Source of the DNA: an uncultured Clostridium sp.
Lineage (GTDB): Bacteria > Bacillota > Clostridia > TANB77 > CAG-508
DNA length: 64,000 nt
Direction: 5' to 3'
Assembly: GCA_900553945.1 (NCBI GenBank)
Contig: USFR01000006.1
Coordinates: 54,505-118,504 of the forward strand
Within the stretch, counting starts at the first letter, position 1, and every line of letters starts with the position of its first letter. Made by a program: the position numbers and the translations under genes. The notes below the pieces were generated by a model. It did no database searches, was not told the DNA's origin, and worked only from the letters and a program-made list of their open reading frames with translations. Positions 27,888 through 37,365 of the stretch are shown one piece after another.

Positions 27888-28778
27888 TCATTCAATAATA
27901 TTTCTAATCATTTCATCAATCATATCATCATCTAATTTTAAATCCGTATTTATCAAACCAATTTCCGGACGAATGCCATCTTTAAAATGGAAATCAGAAC
28001 TAACAGTAACAAATAATCCATTTCTTTTTGCAAACTCACACCATCTCTCAGATTCATCATGTCTTTGATTATTACAATCCGTATAAAAATAATAAGCTTC
28101 AATTCCATCAGGTTTCATATCATCAACAATTTTCTGGATATCATCTTCTGTCAAACCATCCTCATTAGCATATGCAATTGGATGCGCCAAAACAACTTTT
28201 CCACCAGCTCTTCTTATAATTTCAGCAGCTTCACATGGCGTACATGTATTTTTCTTAACATAGGCAGGACACCCTTCGTTCATAATTGTTTCTATAAATT
28301 CACCTTTAGTAGGAATATGTCCAAAATCATTCAATAATTTCTTTTTATTTTTTTCACAATTTACTACATCAAGTGCTATATGAGCTTTTGTAACTGCCTC
28401 TATTTTATCTAATTCTTCAACATTTAGATAATAACCTAACTCATTCAATTTCTCAGCAACATCATGTAAATAAATGTGTCTAATATTTCTTAACTTATTC
28501 AAACTCTTTCTAAAAGATTTGTCGTTTAAATCAAAATTATATCCCAAAACATGAATACCACATTTTTCCCATTTAGTTGATATCTCAACAGCATTTATAA
28601 GCTGTATATTCTTACTCTTAGCATACAAAAATAAATCCTCATTATAAGCATCAACCGTATCATGATCAGATATAGCAATAACTGACACATTATTTCTCAC
28701 AGCCTCGTCAATTACCTCTTTCGGACTAAAAGCTCCGTCAGACACATTTGTGTGGATATGTAAATCAATTCTTTTCAT
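27888..28778 (-). CDS. PHP-domain phosphoesterase
   Basis: The 296-residue protein starts with the PHP metal motif DLHIHTNVSDG, followed by ISDHDT, and has NAVEIS, AHPIAYA and a final SSDFH. This is the YciV/RNase AM-type PHP family, which hydrolyses phosphomonoesters such as nucleoside 3',5'-bisphosphates, or 5' ends of short RNAs. Which substrate applies here is unknown. A GGGGGGA tract precedes the ATG, and a dispersed repeat lies upstream. Confidence 0.85.
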   Translation of the reverse strand: MKRIDLHIHTNVSDGAFSPKEVIDEAVRNNVSVIAISDHDTVDAYNEDLFLYAKSKNIQLINAVEISTKWEKCGIHVLGYNFDLNDKSFRKSLNKLRNIRHIYLHDVAEKLNELGYYLNVEELDKIEAVTKAHIALDVVNCEKNKKKLLNDFGHIPTKGEFIETIMNEGCPAYVKKNTCTPCEAAEIIRRAGGKVVLAHPIAYANEDGLTEDDIQKIVDDMKPDGIEAYYFYTDCNNQRHDESERWCEFAKRNGLFVTVSSDFHFKDGIRPEIGLINTDLKLDDDMIDEMIRNIIE

Positions 28779-28798
28779 AATAAATCCCCCCTTAATAG

Positions 28799-28948
28799 AA
28801 CAAAAACGGACTATTTATAACATTTATACCAATTATAACATTTTCAAGCCCGCGTCTTTGTTCGCACGTGAAATTTGCAAAGTAATTTCTGTGCATTGTT
28901 ATTTCATATAATAGAAAGTTCAGAGAAATTTTCTATTATACAAAAAGA
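28799..28948. repeat. Dispersed intergenic repeat, copy 2
   Basis: Similar to 20462-20605. It contains the hairpin ATAATAGAAA/TTTCTATTAT and, on the minus strand, GCGAACAAAGACGCGGG followed by promoter-like TTGAAA and TATAAT-type boxes ahead of the PHP gene. Confidence 0.45.
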
Positions 28949-28988
28949 GATGAACAAAAAGTCCATCTCCAAATATAGATATTACATA

Positions 28989-29528
28989 TTAATAATTTTC
29001 TGCTTTGATTTCAAAGAAAGCTTTTGGATGAGCACATACAGGACAAACTTCTGGAGCTTTTGTTCCAACTACAATGTGTCCACAATTTCTACATTTCCAA
29101 ATCTTAACTTCTCCTGCCTCAAAAACTTTTCCATCTTTAACATTTGCTAATAATTTTCTATATCTTTCTTCATGTTCTTTTTCAATTTTTGCAACTTCTG
29201 AAAATAAAAATGCTATATGGTTAAATCCTTCTTCTTTAGCTTCTTCAGCCATTCTCTCATACATATCAGTCCATTCAAAATTCTCGCCTTCAGCTGCAGC
29301 TAATAAATTTTCTTCTGTTGAAGGAATATCACCACCATTTAATAATTTAAACCACATTTTTGCATGTTCTTTTTCATTATCAGCTGTTTCTTGGAATATA
29401 GCAGCAATTTGCTCATATCCTTCTTTTTTAGCTTTACTTGCAAAATATGTGTACTTATTTCTTGCTTGTGATTCACCAGCAAAAGCATCCATCAAATTTT
29501 TCTCTGTTTTTGAACCTTTTAATTCCAT
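28989..29528 (-). CDS. rbr: Rubrerythrin
   Basis: The 179-residue protein reduces hydrogen peroxide in anaerobes. It has a four-helix ferritin-like diiron domain with ExxH motifs ([11 protein letters not shown] and [13 protein letters not shown]), and a C-terminal rubredoxin-like domain with CRNCG and CPVC for one iron. Length and order are typical. It appears monocistronic. Confidence 0.96.
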   Translation of the reverse strand: MELKGSKTEKNLMDAFAGESQARNKYTYFASKAKKEGYEQIAAIFQETADNEKEHAKMWFKLLNGGDIPSTEENLLAAAEGENFEWTDMYERMAEEAKEEGFNHIAFLFSEVAKIEKEHEERYRKLLANVKDGKVFEAGEVKIWKCRNCGHIVVGTKAPEVCPVCAHPKAFFEIKAENY

Positions 29529-29600
29529 TTTATAACCTCCTAAAATTTTATTTTTTCTCCCCTTATTTGTTTCATTTTATATCATAAACTTAATATAATT

Positions 29601-30365
29601 TCAAGGCATTTTTGCTGCATGCAAAACAATTCTTTCTTTATTATCATTAGTGCATGTTGACAATGTTAAAATCTTGCTTTGTGCTGATAGCTCTGTTCCA
29701 AAATTCTTTACACTTCGAGACTTCAATGTATTTAAAAACTTCAAATATTCCTCATCAGATTCAAAATAATTTTTTAAATAATATTCTTCTGGCTCAATCT
29801 TATATACAGAGAAAACTCGGTAATAATCAACACTATCTTTAGTTGCAAGAACAACTGTCATATTCTCCTCATTATTTTGCCAATCGGCTGTTAGCATATT
29901 GTTCATTGTACCAAACATAGAATTATCTCTCATATTATGTCCAAAAATAGAAATATTTTTATCAGTGCCATCAAACTTATTAATATAATTTGCAAATATC
30001 CACCCAGCACGATTATATTCCTTATAAAAATTATGTCTTAAGTAAAAATCATTGTTATCTGTTTTCACAACAGGGAAACTAATATCTGTACCATTAACAA
30101 TCAAATATGCAATCGTATCAGGATTTTTCTCTGTCAATGCTGAAAAATCAACAATATATTCTTTTTCATTATTATCATCTTGAGTAACTTGAACATAATG
30201 CTGAACTTCACTAATAACTTCACCATTCTTCTTATTGTCCATAAACCAAGAATATATCTTCACTCCAGAATATATCAGTACAATAACAAATGTACATTCT
30301 ATTATAGAAAATAGTATTAACTTTCTTTTTTTATTTTTTTCTACTCTTTTTTCTCTTCTATTCAT
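29601..30365 (-). CDS. srtB: Class B sortase
   Basis: The transpeptidase has one N-terminal membrane anchor (LILFSIIECTFVIVLIYSGV) and a class B sortase domain. ISIFGHNMRDNSMFGTM holds the catalytic His, ILTLSTCTN the Cys, and the Arg follows in KERIVLHA. It would anchor a surface protein to the cell wall or assemble fibres; no clear substrate lies in the window. I start at the second ATG (30365) because the -10 box sits immediately upstream of it and overlaps the region of the first ATG; the message may be leaderless. Confidence 0.88.
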   Translation of the reverse strand: MNRREKRVEKNKKRKLILFSIIECTFVIVLIYSGVKIYSWFMDNKKNGEVISEVQHYVQVTQDDNNEKEYIVDFSALTEKNPDTIAYLIVNGTDISFPVVKTDNNDFYLRHNFYKEYNRAGWIFANYINKFDGTDKNISIFGHNMRDNSMFGTMNNMLTADWQNNEENMTVVLATKDSVDYYRVFSVYKIEPEEYYLKNYFESDEEYLKFLNTLKSRSVKNFGTELSAQSKILTLSTCTNDNKERIVLHAAKMP

Positions 30366-30372
30366 GCACATA

Positions 30373-30401
30373 ATTATACTATTTCAAAATTTAAGAGTCA
30401 A
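30373..30401 (-). promoter_or_regulatory. Promoter of the sortase gene
   Basis: TTGACT and TATAAT are separated by 17 bases. The -10 ends seven bases before the ATG, so the predicted start is at or within a base or two of the start codon. Confidence 0.7.
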
Positions 30402-30462
30402 ATACATTCAATATACAAAACTTTACATTTATCGTTGAAATTCTTTGAATCTCCTTCCTTGC

Positions 30463-30491
30463 TTGATTTTCTGTGATTTTTGAGATATAAT
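30463..30491 (+). promoter_or_regulatory. Promoter of the RelA/SpoT-domain gene
   Basis: TTGATT and TATAAT are separated by 17 bases, divergent from the sortase promoter. Confidence 0.7.
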
Positions 30492-30551
30492 TACTATAGA
30501 TGCTTTTTTATTTATATGTGAGACATTATTTACCAAAGGAGGATAAACACA

Positions 30552-31577
30552 ATGAAAATGTCAAATACTTTAAAAGATGTCATCCATCAAAAGTACGTTA
30601 GTGCAGCACAGGCAGCAAGCATTAACCCAGTAGAGGTTGAAGAAAATCTTCGCAAAGAGCTCGAAAACATTGATTTTTCTGGAAATGATGCTATAATTAT
30701 GGATTATTTTCTGGACAAACTTGACAAAAGCATTCTTGCTCGGAAACAAACCCACCAAATGACAAACGTCAGCAGTGATGTATTGCACACAGCAATGTAT
30801 ATTATCAAATGGTTGAATCACGAATTTGATTACAATATTGATACAAACATTGTTGCAAGACGTAAAGGTCTTGATTCAGAATTAGCTAAAATGCTTAGCC
30901 TCGCAGATGAACAGGATCCAACTCAGATTATGGATCGATTTGGTATAAGATTTGTTCTCGAAAACAACATCTCAACCGTATGCAAGTTCATGGTAAAATT
31001 CGTTAACATCATTTGCCACTTGAATCGTCAAGATTTAAGAAACTTTATGAGTTTCGTGGAAACATCAGAATATGTTGATGATGTAGATGCCTACAGAATC
31101 AAAAACTTATTAAGAATTCCGTTTTCACTGAAACCACTTAGCAGAAAAAGTGATGGCAAACAGTTTGACCACGAGAAATATCCTGATATCGAGCTCCCGA
31201 CACAAGCCGATATTGAAATTGTTAAACATCTTCTTGGAAACATGAAATTCTATTTCATTCCGAAATCAAATGGATATCAGTCCATTCATGTTTTGATTGA
31301 AATTGAATCTTCATCTCCAAAGTTGCCAGGTTTCCAGATTGAAGTACAATTCCGTACTCACAAAATGGATGACTTTGCAGAAAATAACATCAACGCATCT
31401 CATATTCTTCATAAGGGTAAATTTAAGGAATACCTTAATGTATTTACCCTTACAGATGAGGAATTGAAAGGAACTAACATTAGATTCTTCCGTTCATATA
31501 AGAGCGAGCAGGATGACCAAGACGGCATTCACTTTGGGAAGAAATTCTACAACCGTCGTATCAACACAATTTCATAA
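30552..31577 (+). CDS. RelA/SpoT-domain protein (possible alarmone synthetase)
   Basis: The 341-residue protein has the order of motifs found in RelA/SpoT nucleotidyltransferases: ARRKGLDSELAKML (102-115), DRFGIRF (128-134, with the metal-binding Asp), PKSNGYQSIH (237-246), and EVQFRTHKMDDFAE (264-277, with the catalytic Glu). No HD hydrolase domain is present. It may make (p)ppGpp or another pyrophosphorylated nucleotide, or act as a toxic variant; the neighbours do not decide. Composition is less AT-rich than the surroundings. AAGGAGG precedes the ATG. Confidence 0.75.
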   Translation: MKMSNTLKDVIHQKYVSAAQAASINPVEVEENLRKELENIDFSGNDAIIMDYFLDKLDKSILARKQTHQMTNVSSDVLHTAMYIIKWLNHEFDYNIDTNIVARRKGLDSELAKMLSLADEQDPTQIMDRFGIRFVLENNISTVCKFMVKFVNIICHLNRQDLRNFMSFVETSEYVDDVDAYRIKNLLRIPFSLKPLSRKSDGKQFDHEKYPDIELPTQADIEIVKHLLGNMKFYFIPKSNGYQSIHVLIEIESSSPKLPGFQIEVQFRTHKMDDFAENNINASHILHKGKFKEYLNVFTLTDEELKGTNIRFFRSYKSEQDDQDGIHFGKKFYNRRINTIS

Positions 31578-31629
31578 CAAAAAAAAAATTGTCTCACATC
31601 AATATACCACCGTTCCGAATTGGAACGCA

Positions 31630-31667
31630 AAACAAAAAAACGACCATGCAGGCCGTTTTTTTGTTTT
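31630..31667. terminator. Terminator after the RelA/SpoT-domain gene
   Basis: AAACAAAAAAACG and CGTTTTTTTGTTT flank a loop. A short hairpin GTTCC/GGAAC precedes it. Confidence 0.7.
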
Positions 31668-31786
31668 ATTTAATTTTAATGATACCCCTCAACTATGCTA
31701 GGGGATAATTGTAACTTTAATAATCTACTCAACTATATTGAGAAATAATTATAACTTTAATATTTCTCTGTTATACACAAAAATAA

Positions 31787-33556
31787 TTATTTTTCCTCAG
31801 GTAAAAGGTTCAACAATTTTAGTATCGCAACACCAATCTTTTCACCTTTTCCCTCATAAGGCCATTCGTTAATTGAATAGCCAGGATTATCATTAATCTC
31901 AATAATTGAATAATTCTCCTCATCCAAATCTTCAATAATTATATCAACACCGCAAATTTTTGCATCAAATGCACGAGACGCTTTCTCAGCAACCTTTTTA
32001 AAATATGTTGGCATAATCTCAGTCATATCAACGCTCTCACCACCAGTAGAACAATTTGAATTTGTTCTCAAGAAAACTCTCTTTCCAGCAGGTAAAACCG
32101 TTTCATAATCATAGCCTTGAACCCTCAAATACTCAACAACCGGTTCATCCATCTTAACAGGAGTTCCAGTCAAGAAATGCCAAGGCTCTTTATTTTTCGC
32201 ATCAATCAATTCCTTAATTGTACTCTTTCCATTTCCAACAACACTAGCAGCCCTCCTATGAGCGACACTCAAGCATTTACCATTAACAACTAAGAAACGA
32301 TACTCCATACCCTTTACATACTGCTCAATTAAAACATTTTCATCAAACTTAAACGCATAATCAACAGCATTCATAATCTGAGCTTTAGAAGCACTTTTAG
32401 CAAATACAGTAATACCTGTACCATAGTTCGTATTTCTAGGCTTTACAACCAAAGAGCGATTATAAAATTCCTTCAATAACTCTTCTCTATCCTGAGCATT
32501 CATATTTCTATTTAGCAAAATAGCATTTGGAACATTCAGACCATGCTCTTTCATTATCTGCTTTGAAGTAAACTTATCATCAGTAATAATTGGGAAAATA
32601 TATGTATCTTTATCAGTCTTATTTCCCTCAATTACAAACTCCTCTCTGTCCTTATAATAGAATTGAACAATACTCTTTAACTCATTCAAAACTTCATAAT
32701 CAACACCATTAGCAATAGCATCTTTAATTAAAACTACAGATTCACTAACTAGCTTCTTATAATTTTGAAGACAATATCTAGCATTGTGGCCTTCATTAGT
32801 ATACAAACTCAAAAATTCTTCAACTTTTTCATCTGTTAAAGAATCCTCATCAAATCTACACAATCCAGCTTTAACCTCAGCTTCAATAGATTCAAGACCT
32901 GATTTAGTCTTCAAATTATACTTTTTCTCTACCTTATATAAATACTTAATCTCCTCTTTTAAACTCTTTGATTCATCATTTCCTAAGCAACCAAAAATAA
33001 ATGTTAATAAAAACATTGCATCAGCCTCTGACAAACCACACTTTGAACGATAATTAATACCTATTGATGAAATCCTCAACTTATTCTTTCCAGCAATAAT
33101 CTTACACTTACCAAACAACGGCTGAATAAGTTCTAACTTACGCTCAAACTCCTTCTTAATCTTCTCATTAGCCTCTTCAATATCATCTGGTAAAAAATCC
33201 TTTTCTCTAATTTCATCATAAAACTCTTCATCCAATATAATTCCCATTTGAGCCTTTAAGTTTATCTTTTCATCCTTCTTCTTAAAAGTTCCAAACGTCC
33301 ATATATATTGATTAATCTTATATAACTCTTCAATAACAACATTTGTTATTTCATTAAATTTATCATACGCATCAAATAAATTTTCTTCCATTGGCGTTTT
33401 AATTTTAAAAACAACATCATCGTCATCAGCCGTAATTAACGGATTTTTTTCCTTACAGCCAAATGCCTTAGGAAAACTTGTTTCAACCAACTTATTTTTT
33501 GAATTAATTCTTACAAACTCTCTTTCGAGACTAATATTATATTTTTCTATTTTCAT
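31787..33556 (-). CDS. Short GshF-like ATP-grasp ligase
   Basis: The 589-residue protein has an N-terminal part resembling glutamate-cysteine ligase (LEREFVRI..., FGCKEKNPLITADDDD) and a C-terminal ATP-grasp domain as in GshF or cyanophycin synthetase: LVVKPRNTNYGTGITVF, EYRFLVVNGK, FLRTNSNCSTGGESVDMT, CGVDIIIEDL and IIEINDNPGYSI. Full GshF is about 750 residues, so the ligase domain is reduced, and the DFSE-like motif is altered to DDDD. It could make gamma-glutamylcysteine and glutathione, or a related peptide. A GNAT-like gene lies 20 bases upstream in the same operon. Confidence 0.75.
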   Translation of the reverse strand: MKIEKYNISLEREFVRINSKNKLVETSFPKAFGCKEKNPLITADDDDVVFKIKTPMEENLFDAYDKFNEITNVVIEELYKINQYIWTFGTFKKKDEKINLKAQMGIILDEEFYDEIREKDFLPDDIEEANEKIKKEFERKLELIQPLFGKCKIIAGKNKLRISSIGINYRSKCGLSEADAMFLLTFIFGCLGNDESKSLKEEIKYLYKVEKKYNLKTKSGLESIEAEVKAGLCRFDEDSLTDEKVEEFLSLYTNEGHNARYCLQNYKKLVSESVVLIKDAIANGVDYEVLNELKSIVQFYYKDREEFVIEGNKTDKDTYIFPIITDDKFTSKQIMKEHGLNVPNAILLNRNMNAQDREELLKEFYNRSLVVKPRNTNYGTGITVFAKSASKAQIMNAVDYAFKFDENVLIEQYVKGMEYRFLVVNGKCLSVAHRRAASVVGNGKSTIKELIDAKNKEPWHFLTGTPVKMDEPVVEYLRVQGYDYETVLPAGKRVFLRTNSNCSTGGESVDMTEIMPTYFKKVAEKASRAFDAKICGVDIIIEDLDEENYSIIEINDNPGYSINEWPYEGKGEKIGVAILKLLNLLPEEK

Positions 33557-33576
33557 AATAACTCACTTTCTTACAA

Positions 33577-34548
33577 CTACAATATATTCATAGATTCTAC
33601 CTGAACTTTTCCAAACCTTGGTGTTCTTTCATTACCAACTGCCGTACTTCCAGGCTCTATGCTCATATTAAGTGCATTTACTGGTTTAATTTCATGGTAT
33701 ACAACAAAATCATGTTCATACATATTCAAATAACTGCGTTTTTCATATGTATTTCTTTTTATAATATGAGACAATTTTTTAAACAAATTATCCGTATCCA
33801 AATCAACATAAGAAAAAACTTTTTCAGAACTCTCATCACCTTTATTTTGAAAATCAATTTCAAATAAAAAAGTTGGAGCCTCTTTTAATTCTATGTTTTT
33901 ATTCATAATTTCATAATAACCTACCAGCTTTAATCCTACATTTAATTCATCCTCCTGCAACGATTTAACCGTTTTGCACAAAGCATCAAAACTATTTTTA
34001 TTTCTACAATCAATCTCACACGCTAATCGTATTTTATTCTCCTTATTTAACTCATAAGCGCCTTTAATTGCAGACCTATATAGTTGCTTACCAATTCCTT
34101 TTACTTTATTTCCATACACGTCAAAAATATTCTGCTTTGCAAGAACCCCTGTTATAAACATCACATTTTCATTTGAAGTTGGGAAAAACGGATTATTAGA
34201 CTTTTTTAAATTATTTTCAATTTTAACTGTTGTTGCTCCAATAATATCATTTTCACCAAACTCATTTCTCTGCGTTGCAAGTATAACAGGATACTTAGTC
34301 ACATTTTGATAAACCTGTGAAACATCCGGCACATGCATAAAATCTTTGTTACCAATAAAATTCTGGTCATAAAAATAAGTTAATTTCAAAATGCCATTTA
34401 AAAAATCTTTTTCTGGCAAAGATTGAAACAAATTAAATTTAATATTTGATTTCTCTTTCAGTTCCTCCATTTCTTTAAAATATTTTTTGAATACAGTCTC
34501 TTCAAGAGACATCTGTATTCGCGGTTTTGCTTTTTTCTTTTTCTTCAT
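33577..34548 (-). CDS. GNAT-like acyltransferase
   Basis: The 323-residue protein contains a GNAT-type acyl-CoA-binding segment, VKGIGKQLYRSAIKGAYEL, preceded by a strand with FITGVLA and followed by IDCRNKNSFDAL. The N-terminus is basic (KKKKKAKPRIQ). The target is unknown, but tight linkage to the GshF-like ligase suggests the two act on the same small peptide or amine. In the 288 bases between this gene and fabI there are two similar TTTAACCA-containing stretches and an AAGCAA/TTGCTT hairpin, but no gene. Confidence 0.55.
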   Translation of the reverse strand: MKKKKKAKPRIQMSLEETVFKKYFKEMEELKEKSNIKFNLFQSLPEKDFLNGILKLTYFYDQNFIGNKDFMHVPDVSQVYQNVTKYPVILATQRNEFGENDIIGATTVKIENNLKKSNNPFFPTSNENVMFITGVLAKQNIFDVYGNKVKGIGKQLYRSAIKGAYELNKENKIRLACEIDCRNKNSFDALCKTVKSLQEDELNVGLKLVGYYEIMNKNIELKEAPTFLFEIDFQNKGDESSEKVFSYVDLDTDNLFKKLSHIIKRNTYEKRSYLNMYEHDFVVYHEIKPVNALNMSIEPGSTAVGNERTPRFGKVQVESMNIL

Positions 34549-34836
34549 ATGATTCTCCTATAACAAGCAATCCGAGCTAGTTACAACCGATTTGCTTGCT
34601 CATAAAAAATAGTGCTAACCACTTTTAAGGCTAACACAGTAATAATACGATTTTTCAAATTAAAAAGCAATTTGATAAACGAGTTAATTTTAACCAATTT
34701 CAGTCAAATTTAACCATTTTAGCTCAAATTTCATTTCCAATATATGTTTATCTTTTTAAATATTGTTCTTAATCATTTTATTGCATTTTCTCAATAAAAG
34801 TCCCAGTAACTCAACACTTTGCAGAATTTTGTAGTT

Positions 34837-35610
34837 CTAAACTCCCATTATGTTATAACCATTATCAGCATAAAGTACATGTCCCGTAACACAACTTGAC
34901 ATGCCAGATAATAAAAACGTTGCAACATCACCAACTTGACTAGTAGTAACATTTTTATGTAATGGTGCCTTTTCCTCAACAATACTTAAAATACTTTCAA
35001 AATCTTTTATTCCCTTAGCAGATAAAGTTTTAATAGGTCCAGCAGAAACAGCATTCACACGAACACCTTCCTTACCAAGATTTTCAGCTAAATATCTAAC
35101 ACTCGTCTCTAACGCAGCTTTAGCAACACCCATAACATTATACCCTTCTAAAACTTTAGTAGAACCGTGATAAGTTAAAGTAACTAAACTAGCATTTTCA
35201 TTTAACAAATCCATTTGTTTAGCCATTCTAGCTACTAGCACAAATGAATAACTACTTACATCACAAGCATGTGCAAATCCCTCTTTACTTGTATAAATAA
35301 AATCATTGTGTAAATCTTCTGTATTTGCATGCGCAATCGCATGAACAATTCCATCAACCTTGCCATTTTCCTCTTTAATTTTTTTGAAACATTCTTCAAC
35401 TAATTCATCTTCTGAAGCACCATTCAAGCAATAGCACTTACTTCCAGCAAAATCAGAAACCAATTCTTCAATTTTCTTTCTATTATCCTCACCCATAAAA
35501 GTAAAAATCAATTTTGCCCCATTTTCATAAGCAGACTTTGCAATTCCATACGCAATGCTCCACTTATTCCTAATTCCCATTATTAATATTTTTTTATTTT
35601 CTAATAACAT
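34837..35610 (-). CDS. fabI: Enoyl-[acyl-carrier-protein] reductase
   Basis: This short-chain dehydrogenase reduces trans-2-enoyl-ACP in the last step of each fatty-acid elongation cycle. It shows MGIRNKWSIAYGIA (nucleotide-binding), AIAHANTEDL, and the Tyr and Lys of YNVMGVAKAALE, the FabI spacing, with AGPIKTLSAKG downstream. I start at the ninth-codon ATG (MLLENKKILI), the usual beginning; the upstream ATG at 35634 lacks a ribosome site. It is the last gene of the fab/acc cluster. Confidence 0.9.
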   Translation of the reverse strand: MLLENKKILIMGIRNKWSIAYGIAKSAYENGAKLIFTFMGEDNRKKIEELVSDFAGSKCYCLNGASEDELVEECFKKIKEENGKVDGIVHAIAHANTEDLHNDFIYTSKEGFAHACDVSSYSFVLVARMAKQMDLLNENASLVTLTYHGSTKVLEGYNVMGVAKAALETSVRYLAENLGKEGVRVNAVSAGPIKTLSAKGIKDFESILSIVEEKAPLHKNVTTSQVGDVATFLLSGMSSCVTGHVLYADNGYNIMGV

Positions 35611-35645
35611 ATCAAAATCCAACCTTTCAATCATTATAATTAATA

Positions 35646-36428
35646 TTAAACCTTCTTATACTCACCAATATTTCTAAACTTAGCATATCTATCTTCAACA
35701 AGCTCCTCATCAGATAATTGCAACAACTCATCTATAGCCTTGCAAATCTCACACTTTAAAGTATTTGCTGTTTCATCAGACTCTTCAATTATTTTGTCAA
35801 TAACCTTTAAATCATACAAATCATAAGCAGTAAGTTTCATTTTTTCAGCAGCTTCCTTAGCCTTTGAAGAATCCTTCCATAGAATACTAGCATATCCCTC
35901 TGGTGAAAGAATCGAATAAATTGCATTTTCTAACATAAAAACTCTATTTCCTACACCAATAGCTAAAGCACCACCACTTGAACCTTCACCTATGACAATA
36001 GAAATAATCGGAACCTTAAGTCCAGCCATTTCAAGCATAGAACTAGCAATTGCTTCACCTTGGCCTTTTTCTTCAGCCTCAATTCCAGGATACGCACCTT
36101 TAGTATCAATAAAAGTTATAACAGGTCTACGAAACTTTTCTGCCTGTTTCATAAATCTTATAGCCTTTCTATAACTTTCAGGATTAGGCATTCCAAAATT
36201 TCTTTCAATATTCTCCTTAGTATTTCTACCTTTCTGTTCAGCAATAATTGTAAAACTTTGATTACCTATTCTAGCAATACCACACACAATTGACTTGTCG
36301 TCATATCCCATTCTATCGCCATGCAATTCAATAAACTCATCAAAAATTTCATCAATATAATCAAGAGATGTTTTTCGATTAGGTGACCTAGCAATTTCAA
36401 CCCTTTCCCATGCAGTAACTTTTTTCAT
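35646..36428 (-). CDS. accA: Acetyl-CoA carboxylase carboxyltransferase subunit alpha
   Basis: The 260-residue subunit of the transferase that moves CO2 from biotin to acetyl-CoA shows [35 protein letters not shown] and [13 protein letters not shown]. Slightly shorter than proteobacterial AccA, as common in Firmicutes. Its ATG overlaps the accD stop (TAATG), indicating translational coupling that keeps the two subunits in balance. Confidence 0.95.
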   Translation of the reverse strand: MKKVTAWERVEIARSPNRKTSLDYIDEIFDEFIELHGDRMGYDDKSIVCGIARIGNQSFTIIAEQKGRNTKENIERNFGMPNPESYRKAIRFMKQAEKFRRPVITFIDTKGAYPGIEAEEKGQGEAIASSMLEMAGLKVPIISIVIGEGSSGGALAIGVGNRVFMLENAIYSILSPEGYASILWKDSSKAKEAAEKMKLTAYDLYDLKVIDKIIEESDETANTLKCEICKAIDELLQLSDEELVEDRYAKFRNIGEYKKV

Positions 36429-37276
36429 TAAACATCACTCCTTTTATGAAATTTAACCAATTTATATAACATACTTTTCATATCTTTTCTTTCAACTATT
36501 TCATCTATAAAACCATGTTCTAGTAAAAATTCTGAAGTTTGAAAGCCTTCTGGCAACTCTTGTCCAATCGTTTGTTTTATTACCCTTTGTCCTGCAAAAC
36601 CAATCATTGCACCAGGCTCAGCCAAAACAATATCAGCAATGCTAGCAAAAGAAGCAGTGACACCACCATAAGTTGGATCAGTCAATACAGAAATATACAA
36701 AATGCCAGCTTTATTCAATTTTGCGACAGCTGCAGTAGTTTTCGCCATTTGCATTAAAGAAATAATTCCTTCCTGCATTCTAGCACCACCTGATGTGCAA
36801 AAAATTATAAATGGAATACCCAATTCAATAGCTTTCTCCATAGAATATGTAATCTTTTCACCAACTACACTTCCCATGCTTCCCATTAAAAATCCACTAT
36901 CCATTACACATATTACAACATCTTCACCATTAATCTTTCCTGTTCCTGCACTAACAGCCTCCTGAATTCCAGTTTTAGCTCGTAAAGTTTTTATTTTCTG
37001 TTCATAGCCATCTAAATTCAATGGATTAACATTATCAATATTTAAATCGAACTTTTTATAAGACCCCTCATCAAGAATTGTTTCAAGTCTTTTATTAATA
37101 TGCATTCTAAAATAAGCACCACAATTAGGACAAATACTCATATTCTCTCTTACAGTTTCTTTATAAACAATTTCTTTACATTTATCACATTTAACCCATT
37201 TACCAACAGGAATATCTATTTTAGACTTTATATTCTTCGCAGTAGGTGGTCTTTTCTTCATCTTATCAACAATCAT
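36428..37276 (-). CDS. accD: Acetyl-CoA carboxylase carboxyltransferase subunit beta
   Basis: The 282-residue partner of AccA has the N-terminal zinc ribbon CDKCKE...CPNCG and the crotonase-like core with SGGARMQEG and [12 protein letters not shown] choose the ATG at 37274-37276, with AGGAGTG upstream; an earlier in-frame start would add 20 residues without a ribosome site. Confidence 0.95.
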   Translation of the reverse strand: MIVDKMKKRPPTAKNIKSKIDIPVGKWVKCDKCKEIVYKETVRENMSICPNCGAYFRMHINKRLETILDEGSYKKFDLNIDNVNPLNLDGYEQKIKTLRAKTGIQEAVSAGTGKINGEDVVICVMDSGFLMGSMGSVVGEKITYSMEKAIELGIPFIIFCTSGGARMQEGIISLMQMAKTTAAVAKLNKAGILYISVLTDPTYGGVTASFASIADIVLAEPGAMIGFAGQRVIKQTIGQELPEGFQTSEFLLEHGFIDEIVERKDMKSMLYKLVKFHKRSDV

Positions 37277-37365
37277 AATTTTTACACTCCTAAAAAAGCT
37301 AATGTATAATACAGTTTCTAAAATGCTACAAAGCACATTAAAAATAACATTTTAGAAACTAGTTA

